Made by a program: the position numbers and the translations under genes. Source: Zygaena filipendulae (taxonomy: Eukaryota; Arthropoda; Insecta; Lepidoptera; Zygaenidae). From it: a stretch of 64,000 bases of DNA. Under the pieces are notes generated by a model. That model was not told where the DNA came from. It worked only from the letters and a program-made list of their open reading frames with translations, and searched no databases. The stretch lies in assembly GCA_907165275.2 (NCBI GenBank), contig OU015660.1, positions 5,024,501 to 5,088,500 on the forward strand, written 5' to 3'. Below are positions 33,561 to 46,207 of the stretch, piece by piece; the first letter of the stretch is position 1, and the number at the start of each line of letters is the position of its first letter.

Positions 33561-36500
33561 AGGTACTGATTGCAGAAATACTATATTTGTGAGTTTACTG
33601 ACTAAACAGTTGCTACTTACTGACTTACTGACTAACTTTTTTCAATACGGTGAATTTAATTATTTTTAGTTAATCGCAACGCTTAATCAATATTTAATAC
33701 TATGGTTTTGTTTCTGAACCAGAAGGTAGGTAGTTAATATTTCTTCAATTGTTAAATTATAGTACAAACACTTTAACTTAGTTACCTATCATACTGCTTA
33801 TTTTTCCATTATTTTTTGATCAAAGTGGGACACAGGCTTTTTAAAAAATTCATGTTACTAAATAAGTACCTACCTATACATTTTTTATTTATTTTCCAAA
33901 TAATTCATTTAAATCTTTTTACGAATGACCAGAATGTTTCAGATATTTGAAAGCTCTATCTGTATCCAGTTAATAGCACTGGTTTCAAATGTTCATACCT
34001 TGTTTATTGCTAAATTATTCATTGCCATACATCTTTCTCATAATATTAAAATACCTGCTTATATAAATAACTGAACAAAAGCAAGTCCTAGAGACTCCGC
34101 ATATAACTTACAACGGACAAAACTATAATTCAGAAGGGGAAAAAACGAGAAGAAAATATAACTACATAACATATTTTTTATTAAGTTTCGGTAACATCTT
34201 GATTAAGTAGGGACCACCTGCCCGGGTCCGCTGTTTCGATCCCCATAAATATGTTTCAGTAAAAAAATTATAAGTAATGACCAGTTATAATGTAAGGTAA
34301 AGTTGGGAGGTTTGTGTAAACTGGTTTATTTAGTTGTTATAAAACTCAGGAATTCTTTTGTTTTCGTTGATACTGCATTTTAATGAACATGATAATACCT
34401 ATGTAATAAAAAGTAACTACGTATTAAGATTATAATCAGGTAAATAGTAATTTTAACCATAGTGCGTAGTTATTATTGATCTGAATGATGCATGCGATAA
34501 TTTATTGATGAAGTATTAGGTAGGTACCTACAATAATAATATTGAAAACTTTTGATGATCATAAGTTCTCATGTGAGTAATTTTTTTGTATAAACTAAAG
34601 AGTTTATATCAAACTACTTAGAAACAGCTAAAAAATAACATTCCATTCCATTTTGACGGGAACAATAGAAACGCTTTTATAATGATCGTGCAAAATCACA
34701 TTTCACACACACAAAATGTATGGTAATTTTTTTTGGCTCTACATTGTGGTCGAATTTATATCGCTGCACAAATTCGCAATACAATGCAACTCTGCAGGTA
34801 AATACGAAAAGGGATGAAAGTAAATATGGCTTCCCCTGCGCAAATTATAATAAATCTCAAGAGGACAAGCATTTCTACGTTATGTCTAATCGTAAATTTA
34901 TCGTTGCGAGGCTTGGAGTGGTAGAAATTAACAATGAGCAAACTATTATTACAATACTGACTTATATTTGAACATTAAATCAGCGAGGTCATTGTACTGC
35001 GCTATATGAGCGCATTTTATGAGCAACACGGTGCCGTAATGAAGCGGTTTCCACTACCGCATAATGGTTTGAATGCGTCAGTAAATTGATTTTTATATTT
35101 TGTTTGACGTAAATGATTGACATGAGAGCATTCTCCACTTTTAGAGGGAAACTCGACGCTTTTACAACCTGAATGACAACGTGGGACGATGAATTTATAT
35201 GTTGTGGGATATTTGGGGTAATTTTATGAGTCATTTGGTGACACTAATATGTCTATATGGATTGTTGAGGTGTGTAATGAACACCGTTAAACTGCGATGT
35301 GTGAATTTAATGAGAAATACGTAATTTCGAATTTTATATTAAGTCATAAATTAAATTTAAACACAAGTAGGTACCTACGATATAAGACAAATGCTTACTA
35401 ATAAATGCTTGTTTGTCAACGCCATTCTCTAAACATTTATACACCTATCGGCATTACCACCTGATATAGGCAATTAAAACAAATTTGCATAAAATCTTCA
35501 GGCATTATGTACCTACACATGTTTAATTTATTTTTTGACGGAATGTTCTTTGAACACTAAAAAAATAACAGCTGCAGCACTTTTAAAACAATGTATGTAG
35601 GTATATTAAGTTTTTTGTAACGATAGGCACTCGAATATAAAAAAAATGTGGAACACAACTGCATCTATATGATGTAGTTTTCATACTTTACAGTTATATT
35701 TTTCATAAAAAACCATAATAATTTTAAAATCGGGTAAGTACTTAATAGATGTTTTTTGTAACAATAAATTTTTTAACTGATCGGTAAACTAAAAGGTACC
35801 TATCTTCTTTTGCAAGGTATTTCAATTTTCAATCTAATAAATCTATCACCATCTATTGAAAAACAATCGGATATAAAATATAAGTAACGAAAACGAAAAA
35901 AGGCATTTTTTTTCCAGATCTTAATACAGTGTAGTGCTCGCGTTGAAGGCTTCGCAGCTACAACATTAGTCTTCCGCAAAGCGCCGCCCAGGCTTTGACC
36001 TCCGCTCCCATTGGCGCTCCACACTCCGCCCACAAATACCTACAATTGTGTTTATAATGTACACGATGAAAATAATTTACATTTCAGCTGAATTTGCGAT
36101 CGCAGTGGGTAATTGAAAATTTGTTGTATTATGTTTGGAAGGGCCGCTGGCTGATAGGACCGGGAGTATAAGTTGAGTTATCTCTCGCGCTGCGCTTGTT
36201 CAAACAAGCAAAGTAACATTTACTTAATTTTACACGAAGTTAAATTGGTTATTTTTATGTACCTACTTGTAAGAAATTTTAACCTATAAATAGGGAATTG
36301 TTCTCCATATACCTATGGGTATAAAATATATCAAGTTGAATCAGTTAAAATGTATAAATCACAAATCTTATAAGAAATTATTTACCCTATCAAATAAGCA
36401 CATGCAATTACAATAAATAAGATAGAATAAGTATCTAATAGGCTGAAAAATTATGAAAATGAATATAGGCACTAATGCCTCAGTTCGTTTTCAGTTTAAC

Positions 36501-37257
36501 TTATAATATTTTTGTATGTTAACCAAAAAACTGATTTTACTATAGGATCTTTTGGAGTTGTCAATGATTTAATAACTTTTATTTGGGTTTTATTAATAAT
36601 TTATAATAGTCAAAAATATATTTATTTAATTGCTATTTATTGGTGTGTTTACACACTTCGAGCTACAAATATTCTTTTTTATTTTATTTTTTCCAGTTCC
36701 AATGGATAGTAGCATGCGGTGACGGTAGACGGTGAGCCATGAGGTGCTGAAGTGAGAGGGGGATCAAGACCAGTTCAACTGCAGTGAATACCATAAAGTC
36801 AACAATCAATACTAATAAACTAAATACAGCTTAATTGGCTCCCCGATTATAGGAGCTAATTGGTCGTAAATCCACGCACGTCTGGTAATGGCCTCCATGT
36901 CCTTTCGACGCATAAATCTTGTACGTGGTATTAAGAATTTTCTTTGTACGAGGTCCCGTGAGTTAAGTTGTCACTTTAGATACCGGTGTAAGATTTTTTA
37001 AAAGGCAATTTAAATGAAAATAACAGTCGTTACATTAAATAAAAGTAACTACACTGAGAGCTACACTGATAGAGCTCAAAGTTAAAGTGTGTTTGCGCAG
37101 ATTCAAACATGGATGAAGCAAAATCTACTGTGTCATTAAGATTTTAGCAAGTACCTACCTTTTTATACATAGTTTAATTTATTTATTTATTTGTTCGGGA
37201 AACAAACGGTACAAAAAATACAAAATAAAAATAACATTTATAAATCTGTCCACTCAA
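33561..37257. other. AT-rich DNA with small GC-richer patches
   Basis: No gene recognised. GC-richer patches lie at about 35930-36200 and 36700-36970. The latter contains TTAATTGGCTCCCCGATTAT and AGCTAATTGG, a paired homeodomain-like arrangement, and follows a TTTTTTCCAG acceptor-like sequence at 36696. Short frames such as 34720-34971 show no domain. Confidence 0.4.
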
Positions 37258-37376
37258 CGGTTGCCTGGGAGAGATTAAGCGATAAGGCCGCCTTTTGTAT
37301 ACCTTTAAGTTAAATTTAAGAAAATTTGTAAACACTTTTTTTTTATTTGGTGTACAATAAAGCGTTATCTATCTAT
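37258..37376 (+). repeat. 3' end of a non-LTR retrotransposon
   Basis: GGTTGCCTGGGAGAGATTAA, GCGATAAGGCCGCC, then AATAAAGCG (37356-37361 polyadenylation signal) is the recurring 3' tail of a lepidopteran LINE family. Only the tail is present, as in 5'-truncated insertions. Confidence 0.65.
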
Positions 37377-38328
37377 ATTAAAATTTCCTTGACCAAGCAA
37401 TTTCCACTTAGAAAAAAAATATAGGTACATAAAAATTAACGCACTCGAATTACTACGAGAAGAGTAGGTACCTACCTACATGAAGTTAGTAAAAAATTAT
37501 AAACAAAAACTAGCAACTAAGACGAATGTATATAGATATAATTATAATATAAAATTTTATGCCATGCAAACTTGATATAATTTATAATAGGGTAAGTTGA
37601 TGAGTTGATGCGGGTGTCAAAAATGAATTTTATCGTCGAGTAAATTGATTGACCTAGGTATCCTACTGAGCTTGATGCATGGCTTTTTATGTCATAGAAT
37701 TCATGTCAGGGCATTCACTTCTACAGTTTCAAGTACCTTAATATAAAATACTCCATTAGAAAACTAACAAACATGTAAACACTTCTTCGCCAACATCAAC
37801 ATTAAATTTCAGAATACTTTTCGTGCGTATGATAATTATATGTATTTAGGTATACGGATATGTAAGATCATGTTTACCAACAGATTCACAAAAATCAACA
37901 GTCAAACGAAAAGTCACAAGTCCCCGATATAATTACAATACATACACATTTACAATATTATAGAAACAAGTAACTGCAGATGTTATCTAGCTCCTCTGAA
38001 AACAAACAAGAGGAAATATTCACGTCGGCATCGTCGCAATAAAGGGGTAGCTGGCACGATTTAATCAACCGATAAAAATTGTCAGCAGACTCCGCTAGAT
38101 ATCAGAGTTTGATAAGAAGCTTGGTCTCTTTCTCAGCCGGAGATAAATAATTGGATACCTTGTAGAATGGAATACAAATAGGTAGGTACGTTCTTTTAAC
38201 TATCTTATCTAGAAAAATGCTGTGAAATTCGACGCACAATTCTGTAACTTAAATTATTAGGTAGGTACTTATGTACAATGTTTTTATCCCATTCTTTCTT
38301 AATGTAACGAGAAAATGTTTATAATACA

Positions 38329-38460
38329 CTAGCTGTACCCCGCGGTTTTACCCGCGTGAGTTTCGGGATTCCCGCAGAAACAATTTTTTTTCTAAAATAA
38401 AAGTAGCCTAAGTTACTCCTTATAACATCAGCGACACCAGTCAGTCAGCAGCACCATCCT
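38329..38460 (-). repeat. Helitron-like repeat, truncated
   Basis: Starts CTAGCTGTACCCCGCGG and TTTTACCCGCGTGAGTTTCG, the reverse of the hairpin-CTAG end. The remainder fades out after about 130 bp. Confidence 0.6.
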
Positions 38461-39034
38461 GACTTCTGCCAGTTTTAATTTCACTATCTATGAAACGTAT
38501 TACATGAGCTATAATTGATGACAGAAACGATACTATAATTTATGATAGTTTTTTTTTTTTAGTATTTCAAAAATTATTTATAAAAAAAAAATCAGAGCTA
38601 CCTAAGCTCGCCACCTATTTTTTCTAGTTAATATAAGTCCAGACTACATTACGTCTTAGTATCAACGACGATGAAATCATATAGTACCTAAATTGCCACC
38701 AGCTCTCTAGCTATTAGGTAGGTATCAAAATTAAAGTATTCACCTCATGGATAAAGCCTGTCTTCGTCTTGGGCGGCTTGAAGCGAGTGGTTTCACACAG
38801 GACTCTATATAACTAAGTAACTATAGAGTCCCTAGTTACGCTCAGGGTCCAATATGAGTACTTAATATAACGCCCATGACGTAAGATATTGCTTTATCCC
38901 CTCGGTGCATTATCTACTAATATGTTATGTTGCAATACTGCAGAACTATCATCAAAAATGTATAAGTAATATGATTTTTTATAGCAGGTAGAACTAGGCA
39001 TTTTCTTCGATCGGAACGTTTCACTAAATTAAGT

Positions 39035-39185
39035 TGTAGCCATCATCACTTCATACCAGCTCTTATACGTCCACTGCTGGACACAGGCCTCCAGCAAAGA
39101 GCTCCACGATGAATGGATCTGCATTACTTTAATCTACAGCCAGGCCCCACGTACTTCACCATCTTTGTGACATCATTAATCCATC
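39035..39185. repeat. Common lepidopteran repeat (CCACTGCTGGACACAGG family)
   Basis: TACGTCCACTGCTGGACACA, then GGCCTCCAGCAAAGAGC and CAGGCCCCACGTACTTC, then ATTAATCCATCTTGTT, match one of the most frequent lepidopteran LINE-derived fragments. Confidence 0.6.
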
Positions 39186-39754
39186 TTGTTATTATAAAAA
39201 TACAATCTTAGAAAACCTTTTGTACCTTATATTGACGTTTGAGAGAGTCCATTGTGAAATGAGGTCTATTGTCAAATAAATATCAGAGTTTGATAGCTCG
39301 TTGATCAAGGTACATGGGTACGTTTACATCTACATATCTCTGTGGTCTTAACTGCAGGTAGGTACAGGTATAAAGTTCTGCAGTCTCGTTACGTAGGTAA
39401 TAAGTTAAGACGATAATCTATAATCTACACTTTTAGGTTAAATATCTATAATACACACAAAACATAGACATAACACTACACAGTTTCACTAATACACACT
39501 TACATTCTTAAAAGACGATAAATCCGAGACCTAATACACTTATACATAAAGATTGTTTTTGCCTTTTTATGTTTACTCTTATATTATAATGTGTACAATT
39601 TGAGCAGTGTTTCTCAGCGGAAGCTCCAGTAACCCTACAGTACAGGATTATACCTAGTGTAGGACGGTGATCATATCTATGAGAAGTACTAATCGAATTA
39701 CCTACAATATAATGTACTTTGTTATATTGTGAATAAAAGAAATTATTATTATTG

Positions 39755-39966
39755 TTATCTAATTAAAGGTATAAAAGGCGAACCTGACTGACTCATCTAT
39801 CAACGCACAGCCGAAACTACTAAACGAATTTTGCTGAAATTTGGCATAGGTACAGATGGTTATAATGACGTAAGCACTAAGCATCCGCTAAGAAAGTATT
39901 TTTGAAAATTTGAATTCCTGCCCGATCTCCGAAAATTCCGCGGGTGAAACCGCGGGGCTCAGCTAG
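39755..39966 (+). repeat. Helitron-like repeat
   Basis: GACTGACTCATCTATCAACG, ACTACTAAACGAATTTTG, CCGCGGGTGAAACCGCGGGG, then CAGCTAG ending at 39966. Confidence 0.65.
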
Positions 39967-40544
39967 TTTTATATAGGCCCTTTAACCTCCATAAAATTTA
40001 ATATGGTGAGCTTTCTCACTGACTCATCAACAGCCAGCCCATATTATTGAAGCTAGAAACATGAAGTCTGGACAATGCTTAGTTTCCTTTTGCGTTGAAA
40101 AGACTCAATAAAAACGAATCTTTCGAAATTCAACAATAAAATATTTAATAAAGATTTTTCCCCGGAGAGAGCCCTTTTCTCATAAACGCGTTAAGGAATC
40201 AATTTGAAATTAATATCAAAATATAATCAGGTCTGCAATCTCTTGGAGTTGTGACCAAATCGTACTTCTAAGTAAACACAATCAAAAGATATTACAACTA
40301 TAGGGTAGGAATACTTCCCGTTGACCCGGTGTCTTCTAAAGGGAAAAAATCTGAAAATTGTAAATTAATAATAATAATAATATTAAAAAATTCAATTTTC
40401 CAAATTTTCGAACTCGAATCCCGCGTTGGACGAACTATTCAAATAAATCGAAATTTGTACGAAACCCTCGGTGCTTGAGTCCGACTTGCTGCGCTTGTCG
40501 GGTATCTCGTATGTGTTAAGTCAGCATCTTCCCTCATCTAGGTA

Positions 40545-40866
40545 TAGGTTGGATATTACATATCTACAATATATTATATTATGGTGGTGAACGGAGAGAA
40601 ACATCTTTTATTAATATGTTAATAATATCTGGGTCACCGAGCATCACTCGTTGTGTATAGCGCCATCTGTTCTTACGTAGAAAAACAAACACTCATTTTT
40701 CATTGCCTGAAAACACGGATAAAACGACGTTTTCTATAAATTAAACCTAGCTAGATCGATTAATCGCTTCCGAAACACCCTGCATACCAAATTTCATCAA
40801 AATCGTTGGAGCCGTTTCCGAGATTCAGATTATATAGAAGAATTGCACATTTAAAGATAGTAGATA
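40545..40866 (+). repeat. Lepidopteran SINE-like repeat
   Basis: CTGGGTCACCGAGCATCAC, GCCTGAAAACACGG, CTAGCTAGATCGATTAATCG, GTTGGAGCCGTTTCCGAGAT and AAGAATTGCACATTTAAAG in this order mark an abundant lepidopteran short repeat. The last motif returns at 41400. Confidence 0.6.
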
Positions 40867-41146
40867 TATCTTATCTTATATATATAAATCACGTGTCACG
40901 TTGTTTGTCCGCGATGGACTCCGAAACTACGGAACGGATTTTGATAAAATTTTGTAACCATTTATAATATGGTCTAACTTAAAAGATAGGATAGTTTTTA
41001 TCCCGGAATTCCCGCGGGAACTCCGGAATTAATGCGGGGAACAGCTAATTACCGTAAACTACTGTCGGGGGTACAAAGAACTTTTTCCCCTCAATTCCCG
41101 CGGGAACTCCGAAATTCTCACAGATGAAATCGAGGGAGACAGCTAG
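40867..41146 (+). repeat. Two Helitron-like 3' units in tandem
   Basis: The first unit begins near ATCACGTGTCACGTTG and ends after a GCGGGGAACAGCTAA block at about 41048. The second adds another CCCGCGGGAACTCCGAAATT and ends CAGCTAG at 41146. MITE family 1 copy 2 begins 9 bp further on. Confidence 0.55.
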
Positions 41147-41154
41147 TATTATAT

Positions 41155-41390
41155 GGACGCTGATAAGCAATAACATGTTAACCCACAAAATTATGTTAGT
41201 GATTCAGAACAATTTATTGAGAGTTAGGGAAAGTTTTTTAATTATTTGTTTACCTTATTACATTGCTTAAATATGTAACTAAATATTGAACATAAAAAAT
41301 GTTGATACAAAATGGCGCTCCTACTTTTAAAACACGATTTACTCAATATTTCTCCAGTGTGGGTTAACACACTATTGCTTATCTATGTCC
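41155..41390. mobile_element. MITE family 1, copy 2 (236 bp)
   Basis: Closely similar to 11778-12011 over its full length, with the same imperfect TIRs (GGAC outer bases). ATAT lies on both sides. The flanks join to ATTATATATACAAGAATTGC, the usual junction next to these SINE-like repeats, so the MITE interrupts an older repeat. Confidence 0.7.
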
Positions 41391-41495
41391 ATATATACAA
41401 GAATTGCTCGTTTAAAGATAGTGGAGAGATCGGTCTTATTAATGGTATTGGTCTTATTAATAAATAGTTAAATGAGCTTATACCTGCTGTAGGTA

Positions 41496-42903
41496 GGGGA
41501 AGATGGGGTAAGACGGGGACCTTAAGGTAATTCATGGATAAATCATCCGTTTTTAATTGCACAATGTAGGAACTTTTATTGAAAAATTAATCAGTCTTTC
41601 TCCCTTTAATTATAATCAGTTAAAACAAAAAAATATAATTCTTCTTATAAAAATACCAACTTTAAAAAAATAACGAAATCTCCCCATCTTACCCCACCTA
41701 TAGGGCAAGATGGGGTACCCCCGTGGGTAAGATGGGGTATAGGATATTTAAACGTTATCATCTTCACAAACCGGGCAGATATGGACGGCTTCATCATCGT
41801 TATCTTCCACTCCTGCACAGTCACAATGCGCCCATTTACCGCAAGTCTGGCAAGTGATCCATCCTTCAGTAGACTCGGAATACAAGCCATGGCAGTAGAC
41901 ATTCTGTGTCTTCTTCTTCTGATATCTGAACTTGTTCATCAGCTTTCTTAGTCTTTTGAATTCTCTTAATTGTTTTTTTTTTCATTTTCTTTTTGTTTGT
42001 TACATTTGGTTTCGGTTTGTTACTGTTTTGTCTTTCCTTTAATTCGGTTTTATATGGAGAAGCAGTGATAATAGCTGCTTTTCCTCTTCTTCGAACTTTT
42101 CTTCATCTTTTTTCGGCCATTCGTGGATAAGGCATTAACTGTTTCGGGATAACCAGATGGAATGCTGCATTATCCATAGGTTCATTTACTGTTGCTTGCT
42201 GTTCTAGATATGAGGTTAAGGCTGTTGGTTGAGGTAGACTGTTTGCTGAAGAATTTAAGGAAGTGCAGGTGGCCGTTTGAGTATCAGGAGCTGACGATGT
42301 TACTACCCAATTACTAACGATAATTTTGATTTAAAACTAAATCCAAAAAAATAAAAAATCAGCGGGTAAGATGGGGTACCAACCCCGTCTTGCCCGCAAG
42401 TGAGTACCCCATCTTACCCCATAAATAAATAAATAAATAAATCTTTCCCAAGCTGGACTTATAAGTTATATTAAATTTTTTGTGGTTATAAATCAAAGCA
42501 AATCGGAACGAATTATTGAGTTTAGTATAGTAAAATAAACAAACATTAATAAAAAAAAATATGACACGCATCTTGTATAACGTATATTATGGACAGTCAC
42601 GCACTTTATATACATCAAAAGTTAGATAAAACCACATAAAATTGAATAAACATACTTACCAAATGGAAAAGTGCACTCCTACGACCAAACTTTTTATGAT
42701 ACTGATAAGTACTACTAAATACCGTCAGATGGCAAAACAATATATTTTCTAGTGACACTGCATTATCTATTTTGGTAGATGGATTGATAAACTTTTCCTA
42801 TTTTTGTCCCTATTCACCCCCTTGATCCCTATTCACCCCATTTAACGGTAGGGGAAGGCGGGGTAAGACGGAGTAGCGAGGTAAGATTCCCCATCTTACC
42901 TCG
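41496..42903. repeat. Cluster of GGGTAAGATGGGG motifs in both orientations
   Basis: Copies or close variants lie at 41496-41517, 41682-41695 (reverse), 41703-41717, 41724-41738, 42364-42378, 42382-42395 (reverse), 42405-42420 (reverse), 42851-42871 and 42879-42903 (both orientations). They surround the pogo-like remnant and may be derived from its terminal repeats. Confidence 0.6.
41755..42300 (-). pseudogene. pogo/Tigger-like transposase C-terminus with PHD-type zinc finger
   Basis: pogo-family DDE transposases in insects often end in a basic linker plus a cysteine-rich finger. The minus strand reads DNAAFHLVIPKQLMPYPR, then AEKR-stop-RKVRRRGKAA and ITASPYKTELKERQ, the family's post-catalytic motif. 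A lysine-rich stretch leads to DEQVQISEEED. After a one-base frameshift comes CHGLYS, then WITCQTCGKWAHCDCAG and ICPVCED, a C4HC3-like finger with cysteine pairs and WAHCDC. The catalytic domain itself is missing. One stop and one frameshift show it is dead. The 63-residue frame at 41748-41939 is only the finger part. It could instead derive from a host PHD protein, but the SPYK motif and repeat setting favour a transposase. Confidence 0.7.
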
Positions 42904-42971
42904 CTACTCATGGGGTGAATAGGGATCAAGGGGGGTGAATAGGGACAAAACTAGGAAAAGTTTATCAATCC
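42781..42971. repeat. Nested foldback (hairpin) element
   Basis: Outer arms 42781-42840 and 42911-42971 are nearly perfect reverse complements (one substitution and one extra G), starting GGATTGATAAACTTTTCCTA. Inside is a second perfect 17-bp inverted repeat (42871-42887 and 42893-42909) around a 5-base loop TCCCC. A 30-base stretch on the left side only (42841-42870) carries GGGGAAGGCGGGGTAAGACG. Confidence 0.85.
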
Positions 42972-44418
42972 AATTCTTTAGTTACCACTTCGGTACAATT
43001 TATACTATTTTGTGTAGAATTAAAGTAGATTATTAAAATTTTTTCCTACTAACACTGAATAACAATGAAATTAGCTACAAATTGTCGAAAATCTTCCTTA
43101 AAGGTAACCCCTCGTGATGCCTGCAAAATACGTGTTCAGAAACTGGTGTTATAAATTTTGTATCGACTCTTGTGAAGGTGTGTGTTTTAAAGATAACTTA
43201 TAAAGTGCTGAGACTATCAAATAAAATAAAGATAAGTCTAAATATTTAATTGATATTAATGTTTTTTGATTAATTAGATAGACACTAAGAATTTTTAGTT
43301 ATTTGGGGTGAATCGGGACGTGTCATGTATGAATAGGGACAAAGAGAGGGCTAAAAGGGACATGAATGAGTTGAATAGAAAAGACGATATGAATAGGTAT
43401 GGATTTTTTAGGGTTGTCACTAATTTATTTATTAAAATATTACTGTCTTAAATAATTTGTTTCGAGACAAGAAGGTATTATGAGTACATATTTTATATAT
43501 ATGATCTATAATATATTGATAAAAATTGTACAACCAGATCGTATAAACCAGATAAATAATCCTCACATGCAAATCATACATCATCAAATAATTTCGGTAG
43601 GTAGTTAGGTATTAATTAGCTCATTGCAAAGGTTATATCAAGGTTTTAGAAGAAATTTAAATGTTATCAGCTGTGCGTGTAATATATTACACTAGTATAG
43701 TACATTAGTATTACTGCTTAGATATAATTAAAGTCTACTAATACAATACTTATTTATACCTACTATTATTTTGGGATTACTTATATCGTACCTACAACCA
43801 CAGTATTCGGTCATTTGAAACAATATAACAATTTGTAAAAACAGCCACAAAATGTCTCGTTTTTTTCCATGATTGAACCGTTAGAAGCGGCGGCGACTTT
43901 CAAAGGCGAGGAGATAACGTAATAAAGAAAAATCCATAAAATTGTTGCTTACCGTTATTGTTTAGCACCAAAGGTTTATTTGTAAAATTTCTTTAGTTGA
44001 GTTTTGTAAAGTGGTAATGATGGACTAAGCATTTGGATTTCAATATTTTGTTTTTAAAATATAACTAAGTAATATTGTTTTAAACAGTGACGTGATTTTA
44101 AAGATGATGATCGAATATATTGACATTACATATTTGCCCAGTTTTTTGCCTTAAATGTCTAATATTATATTATCAAGGTAAGATAATTTTTCACAAGTAA
44201 CTCTTCAATTTGAAGTCATAAATAGAAGAATTGAGAATTCTACAAGTTTAATTATATTTTCAGATTGAACGAACTAATCGCGGCAAGATAGTAAGATTTA
44301 TTTGTTTTATAGTTTGTTAAGGAAGACTTAGGATTCACAGTCCTATCCTTAATATAATCAGTATTATATTATTGGTGCTATTATATTATTGGAACTAATG
44401 ATGAACTTATAAAAAAAA
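42972..44418. other. AT-rich DNA with stray GAATAGGGACA motifs
   Basis: Near 43300-43400 are diverged copies of the GGGTGAATAGGGACA motif from the neighbouring foldback. No gene or complete repeat otherwise. Confidence 0.4.
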
Positions 44419-44738
44419 TATCCTTACTAAATTATAAATGCGAAAATGAGTTTGTTTGTTTGTTACGCTTTCACGCCTTAACGCCTTAACCTTAATTTTG
44501 CATACATACATGTTTTCAGAGGTACAAAGAAGTACATAGGGTAATTTTTATCTCGAAATTCCTACGGGAACTTCGAAATTACCGTGGTGAAAATATATTA
44601 AATTTTGCATACTACTGCACGTTGTCAAGGTTATACCTATAGGTACAGAAGAAAAATAAAGGGTAGTAGGTACTTTTATCTCGGAATATCCGCGGGATCT
44701 CCGAATTAACCGCGGGTGAAACAGCGGGGAACAGCTTG
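44419..44738 (+). repeat. Helitron-like repeat with duplicated 3' half
   Basis: Starts ATATCCTTACTAAATTATAA, has TTTGTTTGTTTGTTACGC, then two successive blocks of CTATCTCGGAA or variant followed by GGGAACTTCGAAATTACCG and GGATCTCCGAATTAACCG, ending with a GC hairpin and CAGCTTG. Confidence 0.6.
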
Positions 44739-45094
44739 TCAATGCCTATCTGTGTCCTACGATGCTAATCTGTTATACCTAACTAATTACGTTTTTTATA
44801 CATTATCCTGTCTCATTTTTAACATCATTACGTTGGTACCTTGTGGTGCCTTTATTTTCAAAACTTGCTGTTTTTTTGTATGTATTCTTGGGCATTATCG
44901 AAATTTAAATCGTGTATTTTCTATGTTTTTGTTATTTCTTCCCCGGTTTTAATTAGGAGAAAAATCAATATCCGCGAACCCTTATACTATTGAAGTAGAC
45001 AAGTAACTAACTCACACACACCAGAAATCAAGTAGGTAGGAAGGTAGCTCCTCATTGCTCAAACTCGCAAACTCGTAATCGCAAACATCGCATG

Positions 45095-45203
45095 AATCCT
45101 TACTAATATTATTATAAATGCGAAAGTAACTCTGTCGGTCTGTCTGTTACGCTTTCACGCCTCAACGGCTTAACCGATCATTATGAAATTTTTCATGGTC
45201 TAA
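45095..45203 (+). repeat. Helitron-like repeat, 5' part (split by the foldback)
   Basis: AATCCTTACTAATATTATTA, GTCGGTCTGTCTGTTACGC and CGGCTTAACCGATCATTATG mark the 5' half. The 3' half continues at 46208. Confidence 0.65.
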
Positions 45204-46207
45204 GATCCCGCTATACAACGACCTTCACCGAGATGCTTATTTAATGAGACGTATTTTTTATGTTATTAAATATGCCAATAAATATATCCTATATGGGTTG
45301 CCTAACAAATTTCAGTCCAGAGTATTTTTAATTAATAATTTAATTTTTTTTTTTTTTAAACATTGCACCGGTGTGATTATTCAATAAATTTGATACCAAT
45401 CGAAAGTTTGAAGCCCTTAGAATATGCAAACGTTAGGTTGCCTATTTTTTTCCGGTCACAACCACGGGTTGCCAGGTGTAAACAAATAAATCTATACCTA
45501 CTAGCATTTTGCAACGGTCTGATTATTGAATCAAACTTAGATAAAATGAAAGATTATTTCATAAGGAACACGGTGGTATAGGGTTGCCTGCGAAAAATCA
45601 GTCCCGAATTACGGTTGTCGAATTTTAAATAATAAAATATCGCTGCGAGTGAATGTGTGTGAGAGAGAGGTCCCAGACCAACCATCCCATGCGGTAGAAA
45701 AGGACGCAGCGTAGCAGCTGTTTAAAGTCCGCCCATTTAAAGAAGGAGAGTGCGCATTCACTCGCAGCGATATTTTATTATTTAAAATTCGACAACCGTA
45801 ATTCGGGACTGATTTTTCGCAGGCAACCCTATACCACCGTGTTCCTTATGAAATAATCTTTCATTTTATCTAAGTTTGATTCAATAATCAGACCGTTGCA
45901 AAATGCTAGTAGGTATAGATTTACCTGTTTACACCTGGCAACCCGTGGTTGTGACCGGAAAAAAATAGGCAACCTAACGTTTGCATATTCTAAGGGCTTC
46001 AAACTTTCGATTGGTATCAAATTTATTTAATAATCACACCGGTGCAATGTTTAAAAAAAAAAAAAAAAAAAATTATTAATTAAAAATACTCTGGACTGAA
46101 ATTTGTTAGGCAACCCATATAGGATATATTTATTGGCATATTTAATAACATAAAAAATACGTCTCATTAAATAAGCATCTCGGTGAAGGTCGTTGTATAG
46201 CGGGATC
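45204..46207. mobile_element. 1,004-bp foldback element with about 450-bp arms
   Basis: Left arm 45204-45655 and right arm 45755-46207 are reverse complements with only about four differences by eye (a homopolymer length change and three substitutions). They surround a 99-bp spacer. Both ends read GATCCCGCTATACAACGACC. Arms carry a T-rich tract (A-rich in the other arm). The two similar open frames (45363-45581 plus, 45829-46020 minus) are the same stretch in each arm, differ at one shared residue, and resemble no known protein. The element interrupts a Helitron-like repeat. Flanking CTAA and CTAT may be an imperfect 4-bp target duplication. Confidence 0.9.

Noticed and set aside
36697..36732. 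Micro-exon between TTTTTTCCAG and a GTGAGC donor
   Set aside because: Splice-like signals flank only about 35 bp with no supporting neighbours; such pairs are common by chance in T-rich DNA.
45363..45581. Two similar small proteins at 45363 (+) and 45829 (-)
   Set aside because: They are the same stretch in the two arms of the foldback element, not independent genes; no codon-type constraint can be judged from two young copies.
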